Positions 40,213 through 49,038 of a stretch of DNA of 64,000 nt are shown one piece after another. Origin of the DNA: Sphingobium estronivorans (GTDB lineage Bacteria; Pseudomonadota; Alphaproteobacteria; Sphingomonadales; Sphingomonadaceae); the NCBI RefSeq assembly GCF_008692605.1, contig NZ_LFCT01000012.1, positions 99,266 through 163,265 of the forward strand, read 5' to 3'. Position 1 is the stretch's first letter, and each line of letters starts with the position of its first letter. Made by a program: the position numbers and the translations under genes. The notes beneath the pieces are model-generated. The model worked only from the letters and a program-made list of their open reading frames with translations. It searched no databases and was not told the origin of the DNA.

Positions 40213-40263
40213 TTAGGACTTGCGTTATGCCTGCCATGCGCACGGCCTTAAAGGGGATCTGCC

Positions 40264-41016
40264 ATGTTCCATGCTGCGGATAGGTTGACGGAAGTCGCGG
40301 AGGATTCGATTGTCTCGTCCCCGCCAAAGCTGGTGCTGGTTCGCCCGGATATGGTCGCGACGCTCGCCACGCCCGACTCGCGCTATGGCAAAGGGCGCGG
40401 GATCAACGTGGCGGCGGTTGCCCTTATCATAATTGTGCATGCCATCCTGATCGGCGCCTTGATACAGGCGCGCCAACATATCCATCCCAAGCGGGAAGCG
40501 CGCTTGTCAGTGGTGAACCTGATGCCCCCGCCACCGCCGCCTGCTGCTGAAACGCCGCCGCCCCCGCCGGCGAAGGTCGTGGCGCCGCCGCCGTTGGTGC
40601 AAGTGCCCGTCCCGCCGGTGCCGACCATCGGGACGACGCCCGATATCATCCCGGTTCCCATCGCCGCGGCACCGGTTTCCACGCCGGTGCCGGTGGCCGC
40701 GCCCGCCCCCGCGGCGGCGCCCGGCATCGTGCAGGGCGGAGAGATCGGCACGCAGATGGTGGCGGGCAGACCGCCCCGCTATCCGGTCGAAAGTCGCCGC
40801 AAGCGCGAACAGGGGACGGTGGTTCTCGGTCTGACGCTCGCAGTCGACGGTACGGTGGAGAGCTTGGCCATCACCCAGAGCAGCGGCTTCCCCCGGCTGG
40901 ATAATGCCGCCCGTGATGCAGTGCGCGGTTGGCGGTGGCGCCCGACAATCCGCGACGGGCAGGCCGTTCGGGTGCGCGGCAGCGTCGAGATACCCTTCGT
41001 CCTGCGCCGGGAATGA
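40264..41016 (+). CDS. Energy transducer TonB-family protein
   Basis: 250 aa. One N-terminal membrane helix lies at residues 49-68 (VAAVALIIIVHAILIGALI). A proline-rich periplasmic spacer (MPPPPPPAAETPPPPPAK and onwards) spans about residues 83-155. The C-terminal TonB domain, about 165-250, holds PPRYPVESRRKREQGTVVL then GLTLAVDGTVESLAITQSSG. It passes proton-motive energy from ExbB/ExbD to outer-membrane receptors. No exbB or exbD is nearby. It sits between two receptors, all on the plus strand, and probably serves them. Confidence 0.92.
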   Translation: MFHAADRLTEVAEDSIVSSPPKLVLVRPDMVATLATPDSRYGKGRGINVAAVALIIIVHAILIGALIQARQHIHPKREARLSVVNLMPPPPPPAAETPPPPPAKVVAPPPLVQVPVPPVPTIGTTPDIIPVPIAAAPVSTPVPVAAPAPAAAPGIVQGGEIGTQMVAGRPPRYPVESRRKREQGTVVLGLTLAVDGTVESLAITQSSGFPRLDNAARDAVRGWRWRPTIRDGQAVRVRGSVEIPFVLRRE

Positions 41017-41049
41017 ACGGATATGCGCTTTCCGCGGCCTGAATGAAAC

Positions 41050-41093
41050 TGAGTTTGTTTCTCAATAGTGTTTGACTATGCGAACGCGTCGCA
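41050..41093 (+). promoter_or_regulatory. Tandem Fur-like boxes and promoter of the second receptor
   Basis: TGAGTTTGTTTCTCA (41050-41064) and TGCGAACGCGTCGCA (41079-41093) are both 7-1-7 dyads with centres 29 bp apart. TTGACT at 41072-41077 precedes the second dyad and TAACTG at 41095 could be the -10. The block TTGACTATGCGAACG is identical to that upstream of the first receptor. Confidence 0.65.
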
Positions 41094-41137
41094 ATAACTG
41101 AGCCCCAAGAGATATGCGCTAGGGGGAATCAGCCATC

Positions 41138-43645
41138 ATGCATAACGATAGTCGTCGCCGCACGGTGCCCGCCTTTCTGGCGCTCGGATGCGTGGGAGCG
41201 TTCGTGTCGAGCCCCGCGCAGGCGCTGGACAAGGCCGACGACATGGCGGGCGCGGCGGCGGTCGACCAGCAGGGGGACGCCAGCCAGATCGTCGTCAACG
41301 GCCGCTATAACCAGGACATCATCTCGCCCAAGGCGACCGCGCCGCTGATCAACACACCGCGCTCCATCGCGATTGTCAGCGAAAATGTCATCAAGGATAC
41401 CGGATCGGCCACGCTGGTCGATGCGCTGCGCACCGTGCCGGGCATCACCTTCGGCGCGGCGGAGGGCGGCAATCCCATTGGCGACCGTCCTTTCATCCGC
41501 GGCTTCGACAGCCAGGGCAGCACATATGTCGACGGCGTGCGCGACAGTTCGGCCCAGTCGCGCGAAGTGTTCGCCGTCGAACAGATTCAGGTGGTGCGCG
41601 GCTCCGACAGCTCGCTGGGCGGGCGCGGCAGCGCGGGCGGTTCGCTCAACATCATCACCAAACTGCCCCGCGACCGCGATTTCGCCAGCATGGACCTGTC
41701 CTACGGCACCGCCGACTACAAGCGGATCACGGCGGACCTCAATTACAAGCTGACCGACACCGTCGCCTTCCGCGTGGCGGGCATGTGGCACGATCAGGAT
41801 GTCGCCGGCCGCGATGCCATCTGGCAGAAGCGCTGGGGCGTTGCGCCCTCGCTCACCATCGGCCTCAACACGCCGACCCAGCTGACGATGTCCTGGTATC
41901 ATCTCGATACGGATGAGCTGCCCGACAGCGGCATTCCCTACACCTATGTCTGCTCGACCACGGTTTGCAACGCGCCGACAGGCTTCACCTTCTCGGAACC
42001 GGCCATTGGCGACGTAACCCTGGCCAACGGCACCACCGGCCATGTCGACCGCGACACTTATTACGGCCTGAAGGACCGCGACTTCCGCAAGAGCAAAACG
42101 GACCAGTTCACCGTTCGCGCGCAACATGATTTCGGCGGCGTGACGCTGCGCAATACCGCGCGCTACAGCCATAATGACCAAGCCTATATCTATACCCAGC
42201 CCGACGACAGCCAGGGCAATGTCTTCAATAGCGGCCAGGCCTGGCGTCGGGCCAACACCCGCTATGGCTATGTCGACACGCTGACGAACCAGATCGACCT
42301 GTTCGGCAAGTTCAACACGGGCGGGATCGAACACAGCTTCTCCGCCGGCGCGGAACTCAGTTGGGAAAAGGCACGGCGCGGCACCTATATTGTGACGACG
42401 CGGCATTTCACGCCGGGCACGACGACCAACGGCCCGTCATGCAGCGCGGCGCAGGTCGCGACCTTCGACTGCACCAGCCTGTTCAATCCGAACCCTTCCG
42501 ATCCATGGGTCAATTATGTGAACGGCAATTATGCCGCCACCGGTCCGATCACTCGCACCACCCCGGCGCAGGAAACCCAGAACAACGCCAATACCAAGGC
42601 GATCTATGCCTTTGATTCGATCAGCATCGGCCAGTCGCTGATCGTCAATCTGGGCGCGCGCTACGACGATTATCATTCGAAGCTGACGCTGCCGGTGATC
42701 AACGGCGTTTCCCCGACGGTCAGCCGCGACGACGGCGTGTTCAACTGGCAGGCGGGCGCGGTGTTCAAGCCGACCGCGAACACCAGCCTCTATGCCTCCT
42801 ACGCCACCTCGGCCACGCCGCCCAACAGCCTGTTGGGCGAAGGGCAGGACGCCAATGCGCTGGGCACGATCGCGGCCACCACGACCCCGGGGAACACCGC
42901 CGCCGCCATCGCCGCGTTGCGGACCGCTGCGGAGGAGACGCTGAAGGTTGAGCGCACCAAGAGCTATGAAATCGGCGCCAAGGCGGATCTGTTCCATTCC
43001 CGCCTGTCGCTGAACGTTGCCCTGTTCCAGACCGAGACGAAGAACGCGCGTGTCACCGGCGCCGACAACAGCATCCAGTTCATTGGCAAGCGCCGGATCA
43101 AGGGCGTGGAGCTGGGCTTCAACGGCGAAATCCTGCCCAAGTGGAGCGTGTTCGGCGGCTATACCTATATGGACGCGAAGATCGTGGACGGCGGCTTCAC
43201 CGCGCTGACCGCGGCGGCGGTGCCGGGGCAGGCGGCCAAGACCGTGCTGGTGGAATCGGTCAATACCGGCCGCCAGTTCCCGCAGACCGCCAAGCATAGC
43301 TTCTCGCTCTGGACCAATGTGGAAGTTCTGCCGGGGCTGAATCTGGGCGGCGGCGCCTTCTACATGAGCCGGGTGTTCGGCGGCTATGCCGACAACCGCA
43401 CCGCGACGCAGGACAGCGCGGGCGTGGTCACGGTCAATCCGGCGACGAAGATCATCGCCCGCTCGATACCCAGTTACTGGCGTTTCGATGCCCGGGCGAG
43501 CTATGATTTCAACGAGAAGATCAGCCTGGCCGTCAATGTCCAGAACCTGACCGACAAGACCTATTTCACCCAGGCCTATACCAGCCACTATGCGGGCATT
43601 GCACCGGGCCGGTCGGCCTTTGCGACACTCAGCGTCAAATATTGA
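41138..43645 (+). CDS. TonB-dependent siderophore receptor (Fiu-like)
   Basis: 835 aa with AGGGGGAATC before the ATG and a signal peptide (PAFLALGCVGAFVSSPAQA). The plug contains a TonB-box-like ASQIVVNGRY, INTPRSIAIVSENVIKDTG, TVPGITFGAAEGGNPIGDRP and FIRGFDSQGSTYVDGVRDSS. The barrel ends in GRSAFATLSVKY. Overall it is closest to Fiu-type catecholate receptors. It heads an operon with a Sel1-repeat gene 4 bp downstream and piuC, similar to the fiu-ybiX pair in E. coli. Tandem Fur-like boxes lie upstream. Confidence 0.92.
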   Translation: MHNDSRRRTVPAFLALGCVGAFVSSPAQALDKADDMAGAAAVDQQGDASQIVVNGRYNQDIISPKATAPLINTPRSIAIVSENVIKDTGSATLVDALRTVPGITFGAAEGGNPIGDRPFIRGFDSQGSTYVDGVRDSSAQSREVFAVEQIQVVRGSDSSLGGRGSAGGSLNIITKLPRDRDFASMDLSYGTADYKRITADLNYKLTDTVAFRVAGMWHDQDVAGRDAIWQKRWGVAPSLTIGLNTPTQLTMSWYHLDTDELPDSGIPYTYVCSTTVCNAPTGFTFSEPAIGDVTLANGTTGHVDRDTYYGLKDRDFRKSKTDQFTVRAQHDFGGVTLRNTARYSHNDQAYIYTQPDDSQGNVFNSGQAWRRANTRYGYVDTLTNQIDLFGKFNTGGIEHSFSAGAELSWEKARRGTYIVTTRHFTPGTTTNGPSCSAAQVATFDCTSLFNPNPSDPWVNYVNGNYAATGPITRTTPAQETQNNANTKAIYAFDSISIGQSLIVNLGARYDDYHSKLTLPVINGVSPTVSRDDGVFNWQAGAVFKPTANTSLYASYATSATPPNSLLGEGQDANALGTIAATTTPGNTAAAIAALRTAAEETLKVERTKSYEIGAKADLFHSRLSLNVALFQTETKNARVTGADNSIQFIGKRRIKGVELGFNGEILPKWSVFGGYTYMDAKIVDGGFTALTAAAVPGQAAKTVLVESVNTGRQFPQTAKHSFSLWTNVEVLPGLNLGGGAFYMSRVFGGYADNRTATQDSAGVVTVNPATKIIARSIPSYWRFDARASYDFNEKISLAVNVQNLTDKTYFTQAYTSHYAGIAPGRSAFATLSVKY

Positions 43646-43649
43646 GCGG

Positions 43650-44411
43650 ATGACCGAACCGTCCCCGCCTTCGCTGACCGAATTGAACGCGATGAGTGCG
43701 GAGGCACTGGCCGCGCGGCTGGCGGAACCGGGGACGGACCGCGTTGCGCTGGTCCGGGCTGCGGCGGAAGGCGGGGTGACGCAGGCGCAGCTTGTGCTGG
43801 GCCAGATGCTGCTGGACGGGGGAGAATTGCCCGCCGATCCGCGCGCGGCCTTCGGCTGGTTCAACCGGGCAGCGGCCAGCCACGACATGTTCGCGCTCAA
43901 CATGGTCGGGCGCTGTTACGAACTGGGTTGGGGCGTCGCCGTGGACCCTGAACGGGCGGCGGAATGCTATCGCGTCGCGGCGGGGCAGGGCGTGGCCGAA
44001 GCCATGTACAACCATGCCACGCAACTTGCCCTGCGGGGGGATCATGCGGCGGCTTTGGACTGGTTCCGCAAGGCGGCGGCCGATCCGGGCCTGATCGGGG
44101 CCAAGGCGGCCAATTATATCGGCAGCTTCCATGAGGACGGCTGGGCCGTCGCGGCGGACCGGACCGAAGCGTTGCGGCATTACCGGATCGCGGCGGAAGG
44201 CGGCGATTTTCGCGGCCAATTCAATCTCGCGCGATTGCTGGCTGAGGATGGCGCGGCCGAGGAGGCGCTGCTCTGGCTCGGGCGCGTGCGGGCAACGGCG
44301 ACGCCTGCCTTCCTTGACAAGGCCGCCGCGCATCTGCGTGACTGGCCCGAGGATCTGTGGCGGCAGAAGGGGCTTGCCGCTCTGCTGGGCAAGGAGGCCC
44401 CGACATGCTGA
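43650..44411 (+). CDS. Sel1/tetratricopeptide-repeat protein
   Basis: 253 aa from ATG 43650, four bases after the receptor stop. At least five Sel1-like repeats are visible, for example [60 protein letters not shown] and [20 protein letters not shown]. No signal peptide is present, so it is probably cytosolic. Sel1 repeats mediate protein-protein contacts. Its stop overlaps the start of piuC, so it is the middle gene of receptor-Sel1-piuC. Such a protein is commonly found beside PiuC in alphaproteobacteria, but its task is not known. Confidence 0.87.
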   Translation: MTEPSPPSLTELNAMSAEALAARLAEPGTDRVALVRAAAEGGVTQAQLVLGQMLLDGGELPADPRAAFGWFNRAAASHDMFALNMVGRCYELGWGVAVDPERAAECYRVAAGQGVAEAMYNHATQLALRGDHAAALDWFRKAAADPGLIGAKAANYIGSFHEDGWAVAADRTEALRHYRIAAEGGDFRGQFNLARLLAEDGAAEEALLWLGRVRATATPAFLDKAAAHLRDWPEDLWRQKGLAALLGKEAPTC

Positions 44412-45088
44412 CCGTCATTCCCGACCTGCTCGATGCCGAAACCCTGGCGCGCGTCCGTTCGCTGATCGACGCGGCGGATTGGGTCGACGGCAATGTCACC
44501 TCCGGCCATCAATCGGCGCTCGCCAAGCGCAACCTGCAATTGCCGGAAGATGCGCCGCAGGCCCAGCAGGCGGGGCAGATCGTACTGGACGCGCTGGGCA
44601 GTTCGCCCTTGTTCATCGCCGCCGCCTTGCCGCTCAAGGTGTTTCCGCCGCTGTTCAACAGCTATGCGGGCGGGCAGGCCTTCGGCACCCATGTCGACAA
44701 TGCCGTGCGCATTCAGGCAGGCACGGGCTTTCGCGTGCGGTCGGACCTGTCGATCACGATCTTTCTGGAGGAGCCGGAAAGCTATGATGGCGGCGAACTG
44801 ACCGTCGAGACCAATTTCGGCGTCCAGCGGGTGAAGCTGCCCGCCGGTCATGCCGTGCTCTATCCGTCCTCCTCGCTCCATCGGGTCGAACCGGTGACGC
44901 GGGGGCGGCGGGTGGCGAGCTTCTTCTGGCTTCAGTCCATGGTTCGCGACGATGCGGCGCGGCAGATGCTGTTCGACCTCGACAGCAGCATCCAGCAACT
45001 GGCGGTCGATCTGGGGCATGACAATGCGCAGGTCATCCGGCTGACCGGGGTGTATCACAATCTGTTGCGGCGCTGGGCGGAGGCCTGA
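44405..45088 (+). CDS. piuC: Fe(II)/2-oxoglutarate-dependent PKHD-type hydroxylase (PiuC/YbiX)
   Basis: 227 aa from ATG 44405. The iron ligands are in GTHVDNAV (His96, Asp98) and [10 protein letters not shown] (His159), with Arg168 in the 2-oxoglutarate-binding position. The sequence [20 protein letters not shown] is a typical PiuC start. PiuC genes sit beside catecholate receptors and are induced by iron shortage; the hydroxylated substrate is not settled, with siderophore-related chemistry the favoured idea. It overlaps the Sel1-repeat gene by 7 bp. Confidence 0.92.
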   Translation: MLTVIPDLLDAETLARVRSLIDAADWVDGNVTSGHQSALAKRNLQLPEDAPQAQQAGQIVLDALGSSPLFIAAALPLKVFPPLFNSYAGGQAFGTHVDNAVRIQAGTGFRVRSDLSITIFLEEPESYDGGELTVETNFGVQRVKLPAGHAVLYPSSSLHRVEPVTRGRRVASFFWLQSMVRDDAARQMLFDLDSSIQQLAVDLGHDNAQVIRLTGVYHNLLRRWAEA

Positions 45089-45231
45089 TTGGCTGGAGCC
45101 GGGCGACCCGTCAAACCCGCGATGCGGCATGGCCCGTCGCGCGCCTGACAAGGCAGATGGGTTTCAGACCTGTTGCCACAATTTAATCGGACCGGCATAG
45201 AGGAGATCGGCAGGGATCGGGGGGCTTTGCG

Positions 45232-45792
45232 ATGACTGATAGCCAACCATTTATTGATTACTATCAGATTTTGCAGGTTAGCCCGACCTGTGACGGGCGC
45301 GGGCTGGAAGCGGCATACCGCCTTCTGGCGAAGATGTACCACCCCGACCATGCGGAAACAGCCGACGTCACGAAATTCAACGAAGTGATCACCGCCTATA
45401 AGGCGCTCAGGAGTGCCGAAAATCGCGCTCAGTATAATCTTCTGTACACAGAGAAAACGGGGTTCCGATTTCCTGCGAATGAAGAAGCCGATGGCGAGAA
45501 ATTCGCGTATGATGACGCGGATGCGCATTCCAGAATCCTGATATTTCTATATAAAAGAAGAAGAGAAAATGCTCAGGATGCCGGGGTTGGCCGGTATTTT
45601 GTTCAGAAGATGCTCAATTGCTCGGATGAGCATTTCGAGTTCCATATCTGGTATCTGAAGGCGAAAAACCTTATCGAGACGACCGAGCAAGGGACCTTGG
45701 CGATCACCATTGAAGGCGTGGATCATGTGATCTCCATGTCTCAAACCATCATGCGAGAAAAATTGCTGATCGGCCGAACGGTCGATCCCTAG
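45232..45792 (+). CDS. J-domain (DnaJ-like) protein
   Basis: 186 aa. Residues 5-70 are a J domain (FIDYYQILQVSPTCDGRGLE, then AAYRLLAKMYHPDHAETA) with the essential HPD tripeptide that stimulates DnaK. Residues 110-186 form a second, unrecognised domain (ILIFLYKRRRENAQDAGVGR, then FEFHIWYLKAKNLIETTEQG) that resembles a winged helix. No glycine-rich or zinc-finger region is present, so it is a type III J protein with its own client. Codon usage is less GC-rich than that of its neighbours, consistent with transfer. The GC-rich gene before it ends about 140 bp upstream. Confidence 0.85.
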   Translation: MTDSQPFIDYYQILQVSPTCDGRGLEAAYRLLAKMYHPDHAETADVTKFNEVITAYKALRSAENRAQYNLLYTEKTGFRFPANEEADGEKFAYDDADAHSRILIFLYKRRRENAQDAGVGRYFVQKMLNCSDEHFEFHIWYLKAKNLIETTEQGTLAITIEGVDHVISMSQTIMREKLLIGRTVDP

Positions 45793-45912
45793 AGCGGTTT
45801 TCGGTCTGAATCAGATCGCCGCTCTCAGCTATTTGTTTGCCGCGATTTCTTAACCAGCGATCCTGTCCTAACGCTTGGGAATCGCTCCAGAGCATCGTGC
45901 GGAAGCCGTCAT
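45793..45912. repeat. Intergenic palindromic repeats between convergent genes
   Basis: AGAGCGG at about 45793 pairs with CCGCTCT about 28 bp on; a second dyad, CAGCGAT with ATCGCT, lies at about 45856-45890; and AGAGCATCGTGCG at about 45892 is a partial copy of the repeat found at 22015. These are typical dispersed alphaproteobacterial intergenic repeats and may act as bidirectional terminators here. Confidence 0.55.
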
Positions 45913-46833
45913 TCAATCCAGCATCGCGGCGAGGGCTGGGGTCAGATATTCCGTCCCGCCCGTTTCCGTTCGCCGGATCAGCATTGCGGCGAGACCGTGG
46001 CGGGTGGCGAGCGCCATGCCGCGTTCCGGGCCGAGAATGGTGATCGCGGTCGCCCAGGCGTCGGCCAGCATCGCGCTTTCATGAAGCACGGTGACGGACG
46101 CGACATCATGGGCAATGGGCACGCCGGTCGCCGGGTCGATGCTGTGCGAGAGGCGGGTGCCTGACTCTTCCCGGAAGCGGCGATAGTCGCCCGAGGTCGC
46201 GACCGACAGGCCGGACAGCGCCACGCGCAGCGTCGGCAGCGACAGGCCCGGAGGCGCCTCGATGTCGACCCACCAGGGCTGAAGGTTGGGCTTGAGGCCC
46301 TGTCCCCGCAATTCGCCGCCGATCTCGATCAGGAAATGCGCGGCGCCCAGGGCGCGCAGGGCCGACGCCACGGCATCGACGGCAAAGCCCTTGGCGATGC
46401 CGGAAAAGTCCAGCGTCACATCGGCCATGCGACGCGCGCGCTGGCCGTCCAGTTCGATGGCGGTCCAGGGCGAAGGATGATGCGGGGCGGTGGACAGGCC
46501 GGTCAGGCCGCCGGGGCCGAAGCCCCATTGCGCGACCAGGCGCCCCACCGCCGGATCGAAAGCGCCGCCCGACAGCCTTGCGATGTCGAGGCCGGTGCGT
46601 AGCACCCGCGCCATATCGTCGGGCAGTGCCATCCATTGGCCGATGGGCAGGGCGTTGAAGCGGCTGATGGCGGAGTCCGCTTCCCAATTGCTCATCTCGG
46701 CAATGACGCGGACCAGGACGGCTTGGATGGCTTCGGCGCTGCCGGGGGGCGCATCGGCGATGCGGGCCGACCAGCTTGTGCCCATGGTCGGCCCGCCAAA
46801 GTCGCTGATCCGGCCCGGCCTGTTCAGGCCCAC
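45913..46833 (-). CDS. apbE: FAD:protein FMN transferase
   Basis: The family begins clearly at GGPTMGTSWSARIADAP. Upstream no ATG exists in frame, so GTG at 46833 is proposed (306 aa). A CTG at 46890, overlapping the DUF4198 stop, would be needed for full coupling. Motifs are SNWEADSAISRFN, LDFSGIAKGFAVDAVA, LIEIGGELRGQG and the metal-binding DAWATAITILGPERG. The enzyme attaches FMN to threonine in exported flavoproteins. No lipobox was seen, so its location is uncertain. It is the last gene of an operon with PepSY, DUF2271 and DUF4198 proteins, which suggests flavinylation of a partner encoded here or elsewhere. Confidence 0.88.
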   Translation of the reverse strand: MGLNRPGRISDFGGPTMGTSWSARIADAPPGSAEAIQAVLVRVIAEMSNWEADSAISRFNALPIGQWMALPDDMARVLRTGLDIARLSGGAFDPAVGRLVAQWGFGPGGLTGLSTAPHHPSPWTAIELDGQRARRMADVTLDFSGIAKGFAVDAVASALRALGAAHFLIEIGGELRGQGLKPNLQPWWVDIEAPPGLSLPTLRVALSGLSVATSGDYRRFREESGTRLSHSIDPATGVPIAHDVASVTVLHESAMLADAWATAITILGPERGMALATRHGLAAMLIRRTETGGTEYLTPALAAMLD

Positions 46834-46886
46834 GAACGGGTCGGGGGACAGGCCGGGCGGAATGGCGATGCGCAGAGGGGGAGTGG

Positions 46887-47795
46887 TCAGCCCTGTACCT
46901 CGACCGTCATGGCATAGGTGGCGCGATCCTGCGGCGGGCCCATGGGACGAGCGCCTTCCGGACCGGCTTGCCCCTGCGGGCCGCCAGCGCCGGGAGCGCC
47001 GCCGGAACCATTCGCGCCAGGCCCTCCTTCGCCCGGTCCGCGCCGCCCGCCGGAGTTGACGCTGACCCAATACATGCCTGCTTCCGGCCAGGTCAGCGTG
47101 ATCTTGCCCTCCGCATCGGTCTTGCCGTCGATCTGCTTGAGGTCGGAGCGGTAGCGGATGCCGCCGGGAATGGCGACCACGTCCAGCCCGGCGGCGGGCT
47201 TGCCGTTGAGCAGGAATTTGAAGGTGGCCGGCTCGCCCATGGCGACGTCATTGGGGTGGGTGACGGGCACCATTTCCAGCCCCTTGCCGGTGGTCGTGAA
47301 CACGGTGCCGGTCGGTTGGCCCGCCGTCACGAAGGTTTCGATGCGGGTCGTCGCCGTTGCGGTCTGCACATCGGTCGCGCCCTGCGGCACGGCTGTCGCC
47401 AGCGTCGCTGCGGTGGTGCCGCGCGGCAGCATCTTGCGCTCGCCGTTCAGCATGTAATTGCCCATCAGCATTTCGTTGACGATGGCGATCTTGTAGGTGC
47501 CCTTGGCCTTGATGCCGAGGTCGAAGGTCTGGCGCAGCTTGCCTACGGTGCGGTTTTCGACCTGTGCCGTGCTGCCGTCGGGGGCGGTCACGACCGGCTG
47601 CCACTCCTGACCCGGATGGTCGAAATAAAAGAGGTCGCTGGAAATGGCGGCGTCGACGGTCAGCCACTCATTGCCCGACCCTGCGAACATGGTTTCGGAC
47701 GGCAGCATCCACGGGCGCGCGGCGCCCGCCATTTGGGGCATCGCCATGGCGGCGGTGGCGGCGAGCAGCAGCAGCGACTTGCGGAAATTCATCAT
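46887..47795 (-). CDS. DUF4198-domain secreted protein
   Basis: 302 aa with a signal peptide (LLLLAATAAMAMPQMAGAA) followed by RPWMLPSETMFAGSGNEWLT, the start of the DUF4198 (nickel-uptake-like) family, a beta-rich fold. The final 45 residues form a low-complexity Gly/Pro tail (GGRRGPGEGGPGANGSGGAP). DUF4198 proteins are periplasmic and occur beside TonB receptors and metal-uptake genes; their ligand is not known. It lies 14 bp after the DUF2271 gene. Confidence 0.87.
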   Translation of the reverse strand: MMNFRKSLLLLAATAAMAMPQMAGAARPWMLPSETMFAGSGNEWLTVDAAISSDLFYFDHPGQEWQPVVTAPDGSTAQVENRTVGKLRQTFDLGIKAKGTYKIAIVNEMLMGNYMLNGERKMLPRGTTAATLATAVPQGATDVQTATATTRIETFVTAGQPTGTVFTTTGKGLEMVPVTHPNDVAMGEPATFKFLLNGKPAAGLDVVAIPGGIRYRSDLKQIDGKTDAEGKITLTWPEAGMYWVSVNSGGRRGPGEGGPGANGSGGAPGAGGPQGQAGPEGARPMGPPQDRATYAMTVEVQG

Positions 47796-47809
47796 GGCTT
47801 CCCCCTTTG

Positions 47810-48331
47810 TCAGCGTGACAGGACGGCGCTGACGGCGCCCAGTTCGAACTGGCCCGCAGCGCTGCCCTTTGCGCCCGCGCCCGTCACATTGAGCGGCACG
47901 CGGACCAGTTCACGGCCGCCATTTTCGCGGGCGGCTTCCACCATCAGCGTATATTTGCCGGGGGCGAGGGTCGGCATTCCGCCCTTGCCGGATGTGAAGC
48001 TCAGCTTGTGGGTGCCGGGGGCGCGGGTCGCGCCGGACACGCCGTCGGCGGGCACGGTCAGCGAACGGCCTGAGGCGCGCCACCACATGCGCACATCGCG
48101 CAACCATTTGGCGCCGCCATTATTACGCTTGTCGACGTCATAGAGGATGGTGAGGGTGCGGGCGGGCGCGCCCTCCTTCTCCAGCCAGATCGCCACATAG
48201 GGGCGGTGATATTCGGCCACCGACATGCGGGGCAAGGTGAGGGTGACGTCCAGCGTCTGCGCGGCTGCGGGCGTGGCGAGCGCGCCGAGCGCGGCACTGC
48301 CCGACAGGACGATCTTGTGGCTGATCTGCAT
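47810..48331 (-). CDS. DUF2271-domain secreted protein
   Basis: 173 aa from ATG 48331. An N-terminal signal peptide (KIVLSGSAALGALATPAAAQ) precedes a beta-sandwich-like DUF2271 domain (LDVTLTLPRMSVAEYHRPYV, then LTILYDVDKRNNGGAKWLRD). The conserved YHRPYVAIWLE and WLRDVRMWWR segments are family signatures. It is exported to the periplasm; the function is not known, though the family is regularly linked to PepSY and ApbE genes. It begins 17 bp after the PepSY gene. Confidence 0.86.
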   Translation of the reverse strand: MQISHKIVLSGSAALGALATPAAAQTLDVTLTLPRMSVAEYHRPYVAIWLEKEGAPARTLTILYDVDKRNNGGAKWLRDVRMWWRASGRSLTVPADGVSGATRAPGTHKLSFTSGKGGMPTLAPGKYTLMVEAARENGGRELVRVPLNVTGAGAKGSAAGQFELGAVSAVLSR

Positions 48332-48348
48332 GAGGTGAACGGTCCCCC

Positions 48349-48993
48349 TTAATGGATGAAGATGACGGCGAGAATCGCCGGAACGGCGAAACCCATGGCG
48401 ACCAGCGGCCAGGTGGTCGGGCGCTTGCGGGCATGGAGCCAGAGCAGCACCAGGCCGGTCAGGGCGAAGAGGAAGCAGGCGACGGCGAAAATATCGATGA
48501 ACCATTTCCACACATCGCCCGCATTGCGGCCCTTGTGCAGGTCATTCAGATAGCTGATCCAGCCGCGGCTGGTCGCTTCGCTGGTGACTTCGCCGCTGTG
48601 CCGGTCGATCGACACCCAGCCGTCGCCGCCGGGGCGGGGAAGGGCGAGATAGACTTCATCCGCCGACCATTCCGCTTGGCCCTTGCCGCTCTGGCCGATC
48701 TGCTGTTCCACCCAGGATGCGACGGGGGCAGGCAGGGGTTTCTTGGCGTCGGGGACATCGTCGGCCGCGACCTGCTTCAGCAGGGCTGGGGGCAGGGTGG
48801 CGGATTTGGCGACGGTCTGCGGCGATCCCTCGACATCGGCGGCGTGGTTGAGCGTGATCCCGGTGAAGGCGAACAGCAGCAGGCCGATCAGGCTGATCGC
48901 GCTGCTCACCCAATGCCAGGTATGAAGCTGTTTCAGCCAGAAGGATTTGGCGCTCTTTTTCTTCGGGGCTTGAGCGCGGACGGGGGCGTGCAT
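48349..48993 (-). CDS. PepSY-associated membrane protein
   Basis: 214 aa from ATG 48993; the frame is open further up but coding character starts here. A basic N-terminus leads to LKQLHTWHWVSSAISLIGLL and a membrane helix (LIGLLLFAFTGITLNHA) that resembles the PepSY_TM core with a conserved histidine. A periplasmic loop of about 100 residues contains a PepSY-like module (GGDGWVSIDRHSGEVTSEAT). Two further helices end the protein (FAVACFLFALTGLVLLWLHA, then AMGFAVPAILAVIFI). Single PepSY_TM proteins are considered candidate ferric reductases. It is first in the four-gene operon and has a Fur-like box 46 bp upstream. Confidence 0.87.
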   Translation of the reverse strand: MHAPVRAQAPKKKSAKSFWLKQLHTWHWVSSAISLIGLLLFAFTGITLNHAADVEGSPQTVAKSATLPPALLKQVAADDVPDAKKPLPAPVASWVEQQIGQSGKGQAEWSADEVYLALPRPGGDGWVSIDRHSGEVTSEATSRGWISYLNDLHKGRNAGDVWKWFIDIFAVACFLFALTGLVLLWLHARKRPTTWPLVAMGFAVPAILAVIFIH

Positions 48994-49038
48994 CGGAGGC
49001 TGGACGAGTCCTGAGGTGAATGAGTGAGGCTTGAATAA

